From assembly GCA_007922195.1 (NCBI GenBank), contig ML682008.1, positions 5,723,847 through 5,787,846 on the forward strand: a stretch of 64,000 nucleotides of DNA, read 5' to 3'. The position numbers were made by a program, and so were the translations under genes. Source of the DNA: Podocnemis expansa (Eukaryota > Chordata > Testudines > Podocnemididae). The notes beneath the pieces are model-generated. The model was given only the letters and a program-made list of their open reading frames with translations, had not been told where the DNA came from and made no database searches. Below are positions 1 to 10,978 of the stretch, one piece after another; the stretch's first letter is position 1, and each line of letters starts with the position of its first letter.

Positions 1-664
1 TCACTCTCCTAGCTTCAGCTGGAGCCGGAAGGGGGAGAGAGTGGCGGCAACGCTCTGGACGTGGTGCAAGCTGCCACTGCGGCTGGGAGTGGGGCTGAGA
101 GGAGCAGCAGCTGGTGGGCTGGGACACCGGTGCTCACGGGCTGAATCCTGCCTCTGGGCCATCTTTTACCCACCTCTGTCATAAGAGCTCCTTTCTCTTA
201 CAATGGTGTGCTTCAAAAGGTAAGCGATTCTAGCAAATGCCATTTCTCACCTGACCTGACAACTCATCAAAAGTCCAGTTTTAGAAGGCATAGTTTTTCA
301 AAACAGAAAAAACAAATGAAAATATACCATAGATACTGTAAGAAACACTTAGGTTTGGGAAGCCAATAGAAATCCAAATCTTACTATTTAGGTCATGGTC
401 AGTTGAATTAAACATCTTTGGACTGATTTATCTGCAAAAAGAATTGTGATGTTTTAGGGAAGGGGTTTGCCTTATAGTCGTTTCTGATGGTTTTTTATGG
501 TGGCTTTTTTTTAAGGTGGAAAGCTTCAGATGCTTTGCTGTTCAATGTTTAACCAGAACCACTTCTTCATCAGAGCTATCCATTTGAAATTGCCTTTTAA
601 AAGTGGTACTGCAGCCAGAGAAGTTGTAAGGCTCATTATCAACAAATACTGGCACTGTCTATTT
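1..664. other. Intronic sequence, nothing recognised
   Basis: The first 230 bases are GC-rich and look like an old repeat fragment, but I cannot assign it. The remainder is ordinary AT-rich intron. No exon with splice sites and a recognisable protein was seen. The CACNA2D1 exon that should precede the one at 5763 was not found and is presumably upstream of the window. Confidence 0.5.
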
Positions 665-1281
665 AGGCCTTGCCTATACTCGCACATAGACTGGCAAAAG
701 TTTTGTCACTCAGGAAAGTGAAAAAATCAAACGCCTGATTGATTTAAGTTTTGCCAGCATAAGTGTCTGTGGCAGGGGGCTGCAACCTGTGGCTCTGGAG
801 CCGAATGTGGCCCTTTGGCTGTCCCTTGTGGCTCGGGGCCCTCCTTGGCCACTGGGGGGACTCTGCAGGCAGCTTGTGGCCCATTCCAGACTTCCTTCTG
901 CCACCAGACGACCCTGCAGGAGGCCTGCTCCTCGTCCAGCCTCCTCCCTCCCCACCACTGAGAGAGTCTGTAGGCCCTGCTTGGAAGGAGGCAACATCCA
1001 TTGCGGCTCCCAAAACACTTGGTTATTGAAGGAACGTTTAAAAATGGCTCTTCTTGTCTTTTGAGTGGCCGACCCCTGGTCTGTGTGAACAGTCTTATGT
1101 CACAAGGAGATATTTTCCCACTGGCCTAGCTACGGCCACTTGTGTAGGTGGTTCTGTTATGTCGGTGAGAGAGCTCTCTCCCATTGACCCAACATGACTA
1201 CACAAACGCTCTTAGAGCAGCAGAGCCGTGCTTACTGACAGAGCTGTGCCTCTGTAATTTTTAAGTGTAGACTATCCCTTA
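665..1281. mobile_element. MITE with TCTACACT-type ends, split by a hAT MITE
   Basis: The left end (AGGCCTTGCCTATACT) and right end (AGTGTAGACTATCCCTTA) are imperfect inverted repeats of the GTCTACACT type seen several times in this window. The interior has the tail TTTAAGTTTTGCCAGCATAA. A hAT-type element at 773-1078 interrupts it. No protein is encoded; it is a non-autonomous DNA element. The superfamily is not certain (PIF/Harbinger-like by general appearance). Confidence 0.5.
773..1078. mobile_element. hAT-type MITE with 8-bp target duplication
   Basis: The element begins CAGGGGGCTGCAACC and ends GGCCGACCCCTG. It is flanked by GTCTGTGG (765-772) and GTCTGTGT (1079-1086), a 7/8 match of the 8-bp target duplication typical of hAT transposition. 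A diverged copy with the same internal landmarks (ATGTGGC near the left end, TTATTGAAGGAA near the right end) lies at 26463-26770. It has no coding capacity; the open frames across it are chance GC-rich frames. Confidence 0.75.
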
Positions 1282-1918
1282 AAATGAGGATACATTTATC
1301 AGCAACTGCAAAGCAGTATTAAGCTGCTTGAATAAATACAGATTTTGAAAGTGATGGTGAAAGCTACAATTCCTTACAAATTTATTTCTTCACTCCCTGT
1401 TCCCTTTGGATAGATATTCTGTTTGTGATAGAGGCTTGTTGTTTTATAGCACACACAACTGGCAAACCTACTCCAGGAACCGTTGTTTTAATGACCTTTA
1501 TGTTGTGGTACCTGAATAACAGCCTTCCTCCCCCACTGTATGGGTTTGCTTCCAAGCACATGAAAAGTTTCCATGGTCATGGTGAGAGAGAGAATTAAGA
1601 GGAAGCTGATACAAGTTGAAGCTCGCAGTTCTGTGAGCTATTTCTGCAATTTAAAGCTGGAACATTCACTATATTAATGTCTGGAGTGCTGAAAGGTTTG
1701 TATTTGAATATGTGATCCTATTTGGCTCATTAACAGCTTTCTCCCAGCTTTATTGCTATAGCTGGTTACCCAGTTAAATTCCACTCATAAACTTCTGGTT
1801 TCAGGCATTCAGAGTACATAGGAAACTTTTTTTTTTCATTTTAACAGTTTATTTAAAAAAACCATAAATAAGGAAAAAAAGTCATCTCTTTCTCACATGC
1901 AACATTATTACTCTTTGG
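1282..1918. other. Intronic sequence, nothing recognised
   Basis: AT-rich intron with no repeat ends, exon or RNA gene that I recognise. Confidence 0.5.
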
Positions 1919-2870
1919 CAGGGGTGGCCAAAATTACTGGTCCTCCAAGCCAGAGACAACAGTCTTCAGAATTTTGAGAGTTTTGATGCACTTGCTGGAG
2001 CTCTAGGCTTCAGACCTGCAGTGAGCTGGTGGTTGGGAGCTTCTGCCATGTGGGGAGAAGGGTCCTGGGGCTCCAGATCCATGGGGCATGCCTACCAGGA
2101 CTTGGGCTTCGGCTAAGCCCCAAGACTCCAGGAATGCCCTTTGGGCTGAAATCCTGATACACCCCTCCCTACTGGACAGAAGTCTCTAGCCCAGTGGTCC
2201 CCAACCTGTGGCCTGGGGACCAAAAGTGACCTGCAAGGCCTTTTAAAGCTGCCCATGGCTCCCCACCTGTTGGGTGCAGATGGAAGCCGCTGCCTAAGTA
2301 CCCAGGTGGAAAGTGTTGCTGTGGGACTAAAAAATGATGCATGTTCCTTGCTGCAGCCAAGGGGATGGAGATCACTGCTCCTCTGCCCCTGGCTATAGCA
2401 GGGAGCATAGCAAAGTGCTCATCCTGGAACCATAGGTACTGGGGTGCCTGCTGGAGCCAGAGGGAGGCAAGTACTGATCTCACGTCTCCCTGACTGCAGA
2501 AGGGAGCCACTGCCTAAGGATCCAGATGGAGCTTACATGTGGTTTCCCTGCTGCACCCAGGGTAGCAGAAGATGAATGAGGAGGAAGCAGCCCTTCCTTG
2601 CTGAACTCCTTCTTTCAGCCTGCGGGTGGAGATTCCTACTGGTGGAGACTGAAGACTAGTGGGTTGTAAAAATGGTATCTCTGGCCCTGGAGCCAAGAAG
2701 GCTGGGAAACCTGCTGTAGCTTCACCACCTCACAACAGGGCAGAATGCCAAGCTCCACCTGTAGTCCGGTAGGAAGAGAATGCGGGCTGGTAGCTTTTAC
2801 AATCTACACTTTAACTGGAAGAGATCCATGTGTGCGCTGGCCAGCTCTGATCCACGGCACACTACTGTAG
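1919..2870. mobile_element. hAT-type MITE (outer copy), interrupted
   Basis: It begins CAGGGGTGGCCAAAATTACTG, a hAT-like end. Internal segments on Leu-rich or Pro-rich chance frames are not coding. A second hAT-type element (2192-2713) interrupts it. Sequence after 2714 appears to resume the outer element (around GGTAGCTTTTACAATC). The right terminus is diverged, so the outer boundary near 2870 is approximate. Confidence 0.5.
2192..2713. mobile_element. Nested hAT-type MITE
   Basis: The left end CAGTGGTCCCCAACCTG pairs with the right end GGCTGGGAAACCTG. Flanks CTCTAGCC (2184-2191) and CTGTAGCT (2714-2721) agree at 6 of 8 positions, consistent with an aged 8-bp hAT target duplication. It is inserted in the MITE that begins at 1919. 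Non-coding. Confidence 0.55.
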
Positions 2871-3164
2871 GTGTTCTAAAATTCTGGGGGTAGAAAATGA
2901 GATGGTGGGGCGTCAGCTTCAAATTAAAGAAGACTGTCCACCATCTCTTCTCCCCAAATATCACGAGTAGGGAAGTGATTTTGCCGTATCAAACTTGGAG
3001 ATAAAACAGGATTTATTAACAGAATAGGTTAATTCATCTGTCAGTATGGTCCTTGTCACTGTGTGATCATGCCATTTTTTCCCCTTTAACTCATTTTTTA
3101 TTATTTATTTATACGCTATTCATCAGTGTAGTATTTGAGGACCTAAAAAAATTCACTAGATTTA

Positions 3165-3420
3165 TAGAAGTGTATTGTTGTATCCATTTTACACATGGGG
3201 AAACTGAGTCATGGAATAATATAAGACCTGCCTGACTCAGCAAGGCACTTAAGAATGTTTAGCTTTACACTTGTGCTGAGGTTCATGTCTGTTTGCTTAT
3301 GTGCTTAAAATATCCTATGTTCAGGGTGTGTGACTCACTCAAAGTTATACAGAAAATCTTTGCAGAGGTGAGAACAGAGCCCTGGTCTCCTGAGTTTCAG
3401 TTCAATGTCTTAATGCAAAG
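3165..3420 (-). repeat. MIR-like SINE relic in two pieces
   Basis: CCATTTTACACATGGGGAAAC (3186 on) is the reverse complement of the CORE/3' part of MIR-type SINEs. A segment at 3330-3420 (ACTCAAAGTTATACAG, then GAGCCCTGGTCTCCTGA) resembles the tRNA-proximal half. The middle is disrupted. Ancient, heavily diverged. Confidence 0.5.
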
Positions 3421-5762
3421 ACTCCCCTATTCTCTTCCCCACGTCCTTCAGAAGGGCCTTGTGCCAAAACTTGCACTGGCTTCATTAGGGCCAGGATTCC
3501 ATTCTAAGCTCTACTCTACACTTACCAAACTTTTTGATGGCAGTCAATAGGAGATACACAAGGCATGTGAAATACCTTGCAAATCTGCTGGCGACTTGCT
3601 AAGCTGTCACTACATACTAGGGAAAGCAGACTGCAAAAGCCTTGCAGTCAGCTTACAGCAACTCCAGTTCTGGAGTGATTCGGCAGATTTACACTGATCG
3701 CTGCATTGCACCCAGAAGATCGCACTGATGGCGACAGTTTTGCCACCATCAGTATAGACTTACCCTAAGTATTTAGTTATGTAAGAAAGTTCCAGGACAA
3801 AATCACTGTACGAATTAAAAGGAGTATTACAAGATTACAAGTGTACAAAGATCACAGCGCTTTTCTACCTAATTATGTAACAGATCAGAGTGACTCTAAA
3901 GAACATTTCTGCACAATGAACATTTTTAAATGGATAATTAAATACTTACTGTACCTGAGGGAATTGTTTCACTTTCTCAAGTAAACAGACATATATATTT
4001 ATAATTACATATATGACAGAGACTGTGTATATAGTAAAGATGTACTGGTTACAGGGGATCTGGAGAATAAGAGATTTAATTTTATATTTCTTGAAAAGTC
4101 TCTCACTCAAGAGAATGCTGAGCCCTTTTAAAAATTCTTTGAAGGTTTTTTTCACAGAATATACAGTATACCATATGTCCCTTTTAGTCTTAAAACAAAG
4201 CTATGGCATTGAGTGCTAACATTTTATTCCTCAGATTACAAACACCTCCATTAAGAAGCAGACATTAACTTCAAATATTCACTTCAAATACCGTACTGAG
4301 TTTTTATTGTCGATCCTTCCCACACCTCACTTCCCAGTGTTAATGGCTCAAATCTAGGTCTATGTGTAAAGCTTTTCAGAACAATTCTACTGCTCTTTCT
4401 GAAAGATAGACTGACCTTATTTATTCTAGTTTGATTTTCCACTAGCCAATTCTATAGAAATAGAACAGAAAATTCTTATTTTTGTGTGATATTTACTCTG
4501 AAGTTGGATAAGAGTTATTTGTGGTTTCAATGAAAAGCAATGTTCTATGTGTATTTAGTCATTTTAGATATAGTTCCCTCTCTCTTTTGATTTCACTGTT
4601 GGTAATGAGTATATCACAGTCATCTTTATAATCTATGTATTTCAGTCTTGAAGCGTTACTCCTAGCACCATCAAACAAGACAAATAAAAGAATTAGTGAC
4701 CAAGTCACCAGATAAAACCTTCCTCTGTTCCAAGAATCTTAGTGCCAGCTGTTGCCTAAAATGATTGAGATATCTTTGGAAATTAATTGCATTTATGACA
4801 GACTAAAACATGGTACCATAATTCAACTTCATTATTTGTTAAGTTGCTTACTGCTGTAATGTAGCATTGTTCTTAAAGCCCTTGCCCTGTTTGTTTGTTT
4901 GTTTTTTTTTCACTAAGGCATACAACTTGCTAATATAAATATTCACAAAAGCAAGATGAGCATCAGTCCAGGTCAGCTCCATGAATATGAATTTCCATGT
5001 CACTGTCCACTTAGTGTTTAGTTCAGATCATGTTTAAGAATATGAATTTCCTTGTATCTGAAGTAAGAGATGGAACTGACCCTGTTCATGAATATTTATG
5101 TCCACAGAACTGATCTTTCTGCAGGCGATCACATCCATAAACATGAAATCCTGTTAACTTGCAATAATGAGCACTGTCTTGGTTGCTAGTCCCAGCTCGG
5201 TTTTACAATTTTAATGTTGTTTAATTCATTGTTTTCTCTTTTCCATGGAATCCATCTTAAATAATAGCATCCAGCTTGAAAGGGATAGCTTTGTTCACTT
5301 ATACATCTTGTATTGGTATTACCTTGGTTTTGCTTTGTGTCATGACTGTGTCCTGTGATCAGACAGTTTAATGTGCTTACACCCTCTAATTTACTTGTCC
5401 ATACAGTGTCAAGAATAGAATGACCCATCAAAAACAACATATTTTATAAAATAAATTCAGTACCCAAAAAATAAGAATAATCTTTGCATACAGGTGATGT
5501 ACTGGGGAAAAAATCAGTACAAGAAAATTATGGAATATTAATAACACTTTAAAGGAATAGTACTGTATTTCCCTAAATTTCCCCTGTTAATTACTTAAAA
5601 TACATACTCACTAGCACAGTAATTATAGTTGTTTATTCTGTCTCCTCATCACATTTGTCCCATTAAATCTTTTTCATTTAAAAAAAAATTCCTCTAAGAA
5701 ATATTCACTGATAATTATGTAAATGTGTAACTTTGTAATACTAAGTGTTTCCTCTCTTACAG
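3421..5762. other. Intron upstream of first visible exon
   Basis: AT-rich intron. 3590-3770 ends in TATAGACTTACCCTAA, which looks like the right end of another TCTAC-type MITE. A TTTG run lies near 4888. A polypyrimidine tract and AG at 5761-5762 form the acceptor for the exon at 5763. Nothing else is recognised. Confidence 0.5.
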
Positions 5763-5894
5763 CTACCATAGTGTTAAATGAACTCAACTGGACTGGAGCA
5801 TTGGATGATGTATTCAAAAGGAACAGGGAAGAAGACCCAACTTTGCTCTGGCAGGTTTTTGGCAGTGCAACTGGCCTAGCCAGATATTATCCAG
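5763..5894 (+). CDS. CACNA2D1: CACNA2D1 exon (residues ~T177-P219)
   Basis: An internal exon of the calcium channel alpha-2/delta-1 subunit, an extracellular GPI-anchored auxiliary protein that raises surface density of CaV1/CaV2 channels and binds gabapentinoids. The translation runs from [17 protein letters not shown] to [11 protein letters not shown]. It has an NWT glycosylation sequon, and by alignment from memory with mammalian alpha-2/delta-1 it covers about residues 177-219. The acceptor is CTCTCTTACAG and the donor CCAG/GTAATT. Length 132 = 2 + 43 codons + 1, so it enters in phase 1 and leaves one base that joins the exon at 25480 to give Ala. [15 protein letters not shown] is diagnostic of alpha-2/delta-1 rather than -3 or -4. 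In mammalian numbering this is about exon 7 (from memory). Confidence 0.96.
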
Positions 5895-6086
5895 GTAATT
5901 GCAAGTTTATAACCAAATAGCATGTCTCCCAGAAATACAGTAAGTCATTCTCCTTTATTTATGCCACAAATCCTGTGACAATTAAAGGTAACTAAATTGT
6001 CTGAGAAGAAAAATATGGATGGCATGGTTTCCTTCTTAGTTACTGCATTGCAAATTATGAGATACTTTATTAACTCAATAAAATAA
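5895..6086. other. Start of a ~19.6 kb intron
   Basis: The donor GTAATT starts at 5895 and the matching acceptor (TTTTTAG) ends at 25479. The whole interval is intron and holds most of the mobile elements in the left half of the window. Confidence 0.85.
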
Positions 6087-6470
6087 GCAAGGAGTCCTGT
6101 GGCACTTAAAGACTAACAAATTTATTTATTGCATGAGCTTTCGTGGTAGAAAATCATACTTTGTCAGATGCTTTGAAGATGGGGGATCTGGCAGAATGGG
6201 AGGAAAATAAACGAATGGGAGTGTAAATCATGGGATCAAGTCATACTGTAACAGCAAATCAAAACAGTTGTTAAGATTCAAACACTGGGAAACGGCACTT
6301 AGAGGAAGGTGAGGTCAAATCACCTGCTGTAATGGGAAAAGAATCCATAGTCACGGTTTAATGCTGCTTTCCACACAACTGCATCTGCATATCAGTTCCA
6401 GTTCTGCAGTTTCTCTTTGAGGTCTTGATGTGTTGTGAGGTCGTATTGGGGCAAAACTGGTGCAGGAGAG
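6087..6470 (-). mobile_element. Penelope-like element 3' end (5'-truncated)
   Basis: AAGGAGTCCTGTGGCACTTAA followed by GACTAACAAATTTATT and GCATGAGCTTTCGTGG is the inverted tail of a family present at least seven times here. The 56 kb copy continues into a GIY-YIG endonuclease sequence, which is why I call the family Penelope-like. The coding part is on the - strand (CTGCAGTTTCTCTTTGAGGT region near 6400) and is degenerate. Confidence 0.7.
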
Positions 6471-7479
6471 AAAGTGGACTGAGAATATGTAATTAATTAC
6501 AACTCTGTACTACGAGACAGATTCCAGGAATAGAATGTTACTCATAATATTGCACAGTTGCATTGTTTGTGTGTGGATCTCTTAAAGTATGTTTATGCTT
6601 CAAGCTAGGAGACATACCCCTGCTGGGTTTCATTGAGCTTGTGAACTTGAAAGTGTGTAGTGGTGGCAGAGTGAATGGTGGGACAGGCTAGCTACTTAAG
6701 TACATATCCAAGACCATAGCAAATATTAAGGACAACGAACCATAGCTCTAACTTCTCCCCCATAGGTCTGCTCAAGTTTTAGAAAGTTGCCTAAGCTGAT
6801 TTTGATCAAGGTATGTGTCCTTGAGCTGAGAATCAAACTTAGCTCAAAAAGTAAATACACTCTCTATATGACAGTAGAGGAACAACAAAATGGAGCTGGA
6901 ACTCTTGTGCATGAGTTTTACATCTTATTTGTTCCATGATTGCTTGAGTCAATATCTTGGCAGATAATCTTCTAGTTAAAATGAGAACAAGCAGAACTGT
7001 ACAATGTCTTGATTTGCAATCATTATGGCTATGCCACTGAAGCTAAAACTAATTAATAAAACTGGAGTTCTTTTTACCTGCATATAATGCACCTGTCAAA
7101 TAATCAGATTATTATATCACAGATGTCTATTTTAATTGCCTTAAGCCCTCAGTGCTCTCTGTTGAGTGAATATATTCCACAAGGATCATCTATTGGAAAT
7201 GGTTGTTTTATTTCAGGCATATTTTCCTCTGAGTGATATGCATTCCAAACATGGGTGCCGTGTTCTTGAATTGTAAGTTTTTCAGCAGCCGTATCCATTG
7301 ACTCAGTCATTTTATAAAGGAGCTGCATGTGAGGTCATAAGAGGTCGTGTGAAGCAAAACACTCCCTGTTCCCTTTATTGCATGGTTGGAGCTGGAGTCT
7401 TCTCTTTGCACTTGTACTCTCTCTGAGAGTAAAGTGAATTCTGTTTCTTTCTTCTTATTTTTGTAAATTAGTTATAGTG
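6471..7479. other. Intronic sequence, nothing recognised
   Basis: Unique-looking AT-rich intron. A few short GTCTACAC-like strings are not enough for a call. Confidence 0.4.
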
Positions 7480-9765
7480 TACATAGTAGCTTTGTATGGG
7501 GCATCCTCTCCCTCTTACTCAAGATTAGTGACCCATTTTCTGAAGATCAAGAATTGTACCTCATGCTCTTGCTCATTTTCCATGAGTAATGAGCACACAA
7601 GCCTTCTCAACTTCCTGGGTGAGACACACATGCCTGCTACAGCATCCCCACATCCTTTCCACCATGGACCTGTGATGCTCATCTTCTACATCTCTGCAAA
7701 TTCCTCATAGTAGAGGCATTCTGGCCTCTTGCCGAGTGCGATCCCAAAGCTTCAGTACTCATGGTGCAGTGCTCCTCACTAGGAGTGAGCACTCCACCCC
7801 TGGCTTCATTCCCGATCCACTGGCATCACCAAGACATGAGAAGGCAAACAAGGAGAGTCACAAGTGCTTTCACAACACTGATGCAGGTCCCCATTGTGGT
7901 CTGCTGTGAAGCATTACATTCCATCCCCAAGCTGAACCCGGTCATGTGAGGTGTCATATGACAACCCTACAGGACCACCCCGTAATGCAGGAGGCAAGGC
8001 AAAGTGAAAGTGAGACATGACCTTCTGGGACCACTGATCCCTGGAATGGCTAAAGCTTACAGTAGCCTGCTAGTGTGTGCTTCGAGCCACAACAGGATTC
8101 TCTGGGCTCCCTCCACTCCTCTTCAGTTTGGTGAGTAACGGCATGTTCCTAGGACACCATGCATGATGGATTTACTAGTCCCCTCCACCTAGCTTGAATT
8201 GCAGTACCAGCCCTGACAGCTTCCTACACCCACAGCGGTGTCTGTCCTTTGCTGTAATCAATGTCCACCAGCCTCAGTATCACCCACACTGACTGCCCCA
8301 CCTCTTTGAGACATTTCTTCAGACTGACAGGTCTGCTGTAGCTAAAACTTCCAGGTGTACCTTTCCCAAAACACTACTATGGGCCCACCTGAGTAGTATC
8401 CCTATTCTTGGGGCCACAGTACATTTAGGAGCCCAACTTTGACACCCTTGCCCCATACGGTACCCTTATCACCAGCCATAACCACTGTCTGTGGCTTCAC
8501 ACCAGCTCACCAACCCCTCCACTGGCACCGACCATCTTATACCCAGAGGAGTAGCTGGAGTTTGACTCAGCACTGCCAGTACCCCTGTCCCATTGGAAGC
8601 CTCTTCCTCTCTGGGTGAAGTCCTGATCCCACCAACCCTCTCACCTCCCGATGACCAGTGTGAAGCATTGCTGCAAAGGGTAGCCCTTCATTTGGGCAGT
8701 CTCCTGGAGAAGATACGGGACAAGCCTCACCAGCTGCTGGGCATCCTCCAGTCTTGGGGAGTGATGCAGGTAGCTCTGCCCATCAACAAATGCTATTCTG
8801 CAACGTGCATGAGGAGTATGACAGATGCCAGTGTCCTAGATGCCTATATCTAAGCTAGTGGAACATCGTTATTTTGAGGGGGCTGACTTTTGGTTCTCTT
8901 ATCCACTCGTGGCCTTGGTGGCCATGCATGTGGTCACAGAATACATGCGAGCATTCCTCCACTGCTAAGTCCCTGGATAAGGCAGTGAAGCACCTGGACT
9001 CATGGGCTGCAGATTTTATTCCTCTGCTGCCTTCCAATTCCTCATCACTAATTACCGAGCTGTGCTGGCTAAGTATGATTTTAACAATTATGCTGAGCTA
9101 GCAGACATCTTGATATTCTACAGGATAAGTGACAGCAATTTCAGAATGAAGGCTACTTGACAGCCAGGATCACCCACCAAGTTATGGTATATGCAACAGA
9201 CATGTCTTCACACTCCCTGGCCATGGGAAGTGATGGTGATGAGGTACAAAGTGTGGTTCCAGTCATCTGGTTTTCCCAGTAAGGCCCAATTCATTACCCA
9301 GGATCTCTCCTTTGATGAGGACAAGGCAGCTCTCTGCAAAAACAGACGAAGTCCTGTATTCACTGAAGGACTTAAGGGTGACTCACCAGTCGCTCGAGAT
9401 CTACAGCCCCACTTCTCTCTGCCAGGCACCTAAGCCACAGTTCCATCCTCACCCTTACCCGCTGTACCAATCCATCTGTACTAGATACCAGGATCCAGTC
9501 TGCCAGTGGCCCAATCCCAGCATCCCCACCCACTGGCAATCTTCACTGCTACACTTTCCCACTAGCAGAAGGCCCAGTTTTGACACAATGATCCAGAAGT
9601 GCGATACTCTGACAGTACTGACTGTGGCTCCATCCCTCTTTCATGGATCGCTGGGTACTGGAGATCATAAGAAATGGCTACTCAATAGATTTCCTCACCT
9701 TCCAATCCCACCCTTCTTCAAAGAGGGTGCTGTCAAGCTGGTACTGTTGTGATTAGCAAATACAA
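7480..9765 (+). mobile_element. Degenerate DIRS-like retrotransposon (gag to start of RT)
   Basis: Reading the three + frames in relay gives landmarks of DIRS-type elements, which use a tyrosine recombinase in place of an integrase. AKYDFNNYAELADI (near 9067-9110) is followed by a Gly/Ser-rich stretch, WFQSSGFPSKAQFITQDLSFD (near 9255), then SPVFTEGLK/YSLKDLRVTHQSL. RPSFDTMIQKCDTLTV and the start of an RT-linked segment (LGTGDHKKWLLNR) follow at 9570-9690. The copy is broken by several stops and frameshifts and truncated by 9765. The region from 7480 to about 8580 has the same base composition but weaker matches. No recombinase domain is visible. Assignment is from recall of the family, without a search. 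Confidence 0.6.
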
Positions 9766-10029
9766 ACTATCAGGGTCTTAGGAGATACGGCAATGTGCCA
9801 AATTTATTGTGAATATTAAAAAAAATTAAAAGAAAAAGCAGCTTACCGTATATACTCGAGTATAAGCCGATCCGGCCACAAGCCAACCCCCCAATTCTGA
9901 GCCCAAAAAAGAAACTAAAATTGGTGACCCAAGTATAAGCCGAAGTCCCCTTTTGGCCTTGGCCGCTAACCCCCCACCTACTGCTTCTGGCTTCCTCTGG
10001 AGTTTCTGACAGCTTCCCTAGCCCAAAAT

Positions 10030-10730
10030 CTCTGCTGCTGCTGCTTTTCCCTTGCCCCCCTGCTGTCCATTCTTCACTCCTGTCCTCCTGCTCTGCACTT
10101 TCCTCATTTCCATCACTTCTGCTGCCCCCTGCTCTGCCCTTGCCTCACTGGTACCCCCCTGCTTGCTTCTCAGTTTCCTGCTGCTGCCCCCTGCACCTCC
10201 TGCTGCCCCCTGCTCTGACCTTCCTTCACTGCTGCTCTCTGCTCCTCCTACTGCCCCCTCCTCACTGCCACCCCCTACGCCACCCTTCCCTCACTGCTAC
10301 CTGCTGCCCCCCTTCTCTGCCCCTTCCCCACTGCTGCCCCCCTGCTCCTCTTGCTGCCCCCTGGCTCTTCACTGCTGCCCCCTACTCCCTTCTCAGTGCC
10401 CGGCTGTTGTTCCCCTGTTCCCCAACACCCTTTCCACCCCTTTTCCCATCACCCCTCAACCCCTGCTGCTGCTCTTCCCAGCCTGCCAGGCACCCCCCCA
10501 GTCCCTGTCGCTGCTCCCCTGGGTCCTCCTGCCGCTTTCCCTGGACTCCCTGACCCCCCCCCCCCAAGCCCGAGCCCTGCCGCCCCTTCCCTGGTCTCCC
10601 TGAACCCTCCCCCAAACCCTCCGGGCCATCCCATCACTTTCCTCAGCTCCCTGATCCCCTCCCCAACCTCCAGTCCCTGCCGCTGCTTCCCTGGCCTCCC
10701 TGAATCCTCCCTGAATCAATGTCCAGGCCA
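10030..10730 (+). repeat. C-rich degenerate minisatellite inside the TIR element
   Basis: Repeated CTGCTGCCCCC, TCTGCCCTTCCTCACTG and similar blocks of roughly 30-40 bases, with poly-C runs (10554-10565). The complementary G-rich strand has many runs of three or more G. The 63 kb copy has the same units on the opposite strand. Confidence 0.8.
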
Positions 10731-10859
10731 ATCCCCCCAGGACCTCCTTACTTGGTCACTCCAGACACCGGGGTCCCCTCCTCACTCCAGCCCCAGCCCC
10801 AGCCCCGGCCGACTGCCAAAGATGGCTGCCTGGCAACACTGGGGCTCCGGCCTGCCCCA

Positions 10860-10978
10860 TGGTCAGGGAAACTGCTGGCTGGGGCTGTCTACCATATTCT
10901 CTTGAGTATAAGCTGAGAGCCTGTTTTGAAGCCAATTTTCAGGCACAAAATTCTCGGCTTATATGCGATGATATACGA
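10860..10978. repeat. Terminal fold-back of the C-rich element
   Basis: GAGTATAAGCTGAGAGCC (10909 on) is followed, after about 30 bases, by TTCTCGGCTTATATGCGATG (10951 on). The arms are inverse complements, so this end alone can fold into a hairpin in addition to pairing with the left terminus. The same arrangement is seen at 63091-63175 in copy 2. Confidence 0.65.

Larger units (their letters stand above)
9846..10978 (+). mobile_element. 1.1 kb TIR element with C-rich tandem core (copy 1)
   Basis: The left end CCGTATATACTCGAGTATAA and the right end (inverse of TCGTATATCATCGCATATAA) are imperfect terminal inverted repeats ending in AAGCCGA, flanked by TA on both sides (9844-9845, 10979-10980). 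The TA duplication suggests a Tc1/mariner-like or related mechanism. The core (about 10030-10730) is nearly pure pyrimidine and built from degenerate CTGCTGCCCCCTGCTC-type units. Long open frames through it are Pro/Leu/Ser low complexity, present in several frames at once, and not credible proteins. A second copy in opposite orientation starts at 63091. Confidence 0.75.

Noticed and set aside
10052..10905. Long open frames of 137-184 codons on the + strand
   Set aside because: They are Pro/Leu/Ser low complexity, open in several frames at once because the DNA is C-rich tandem repeat, and they lie wholly within a TIR element present in a second copy.
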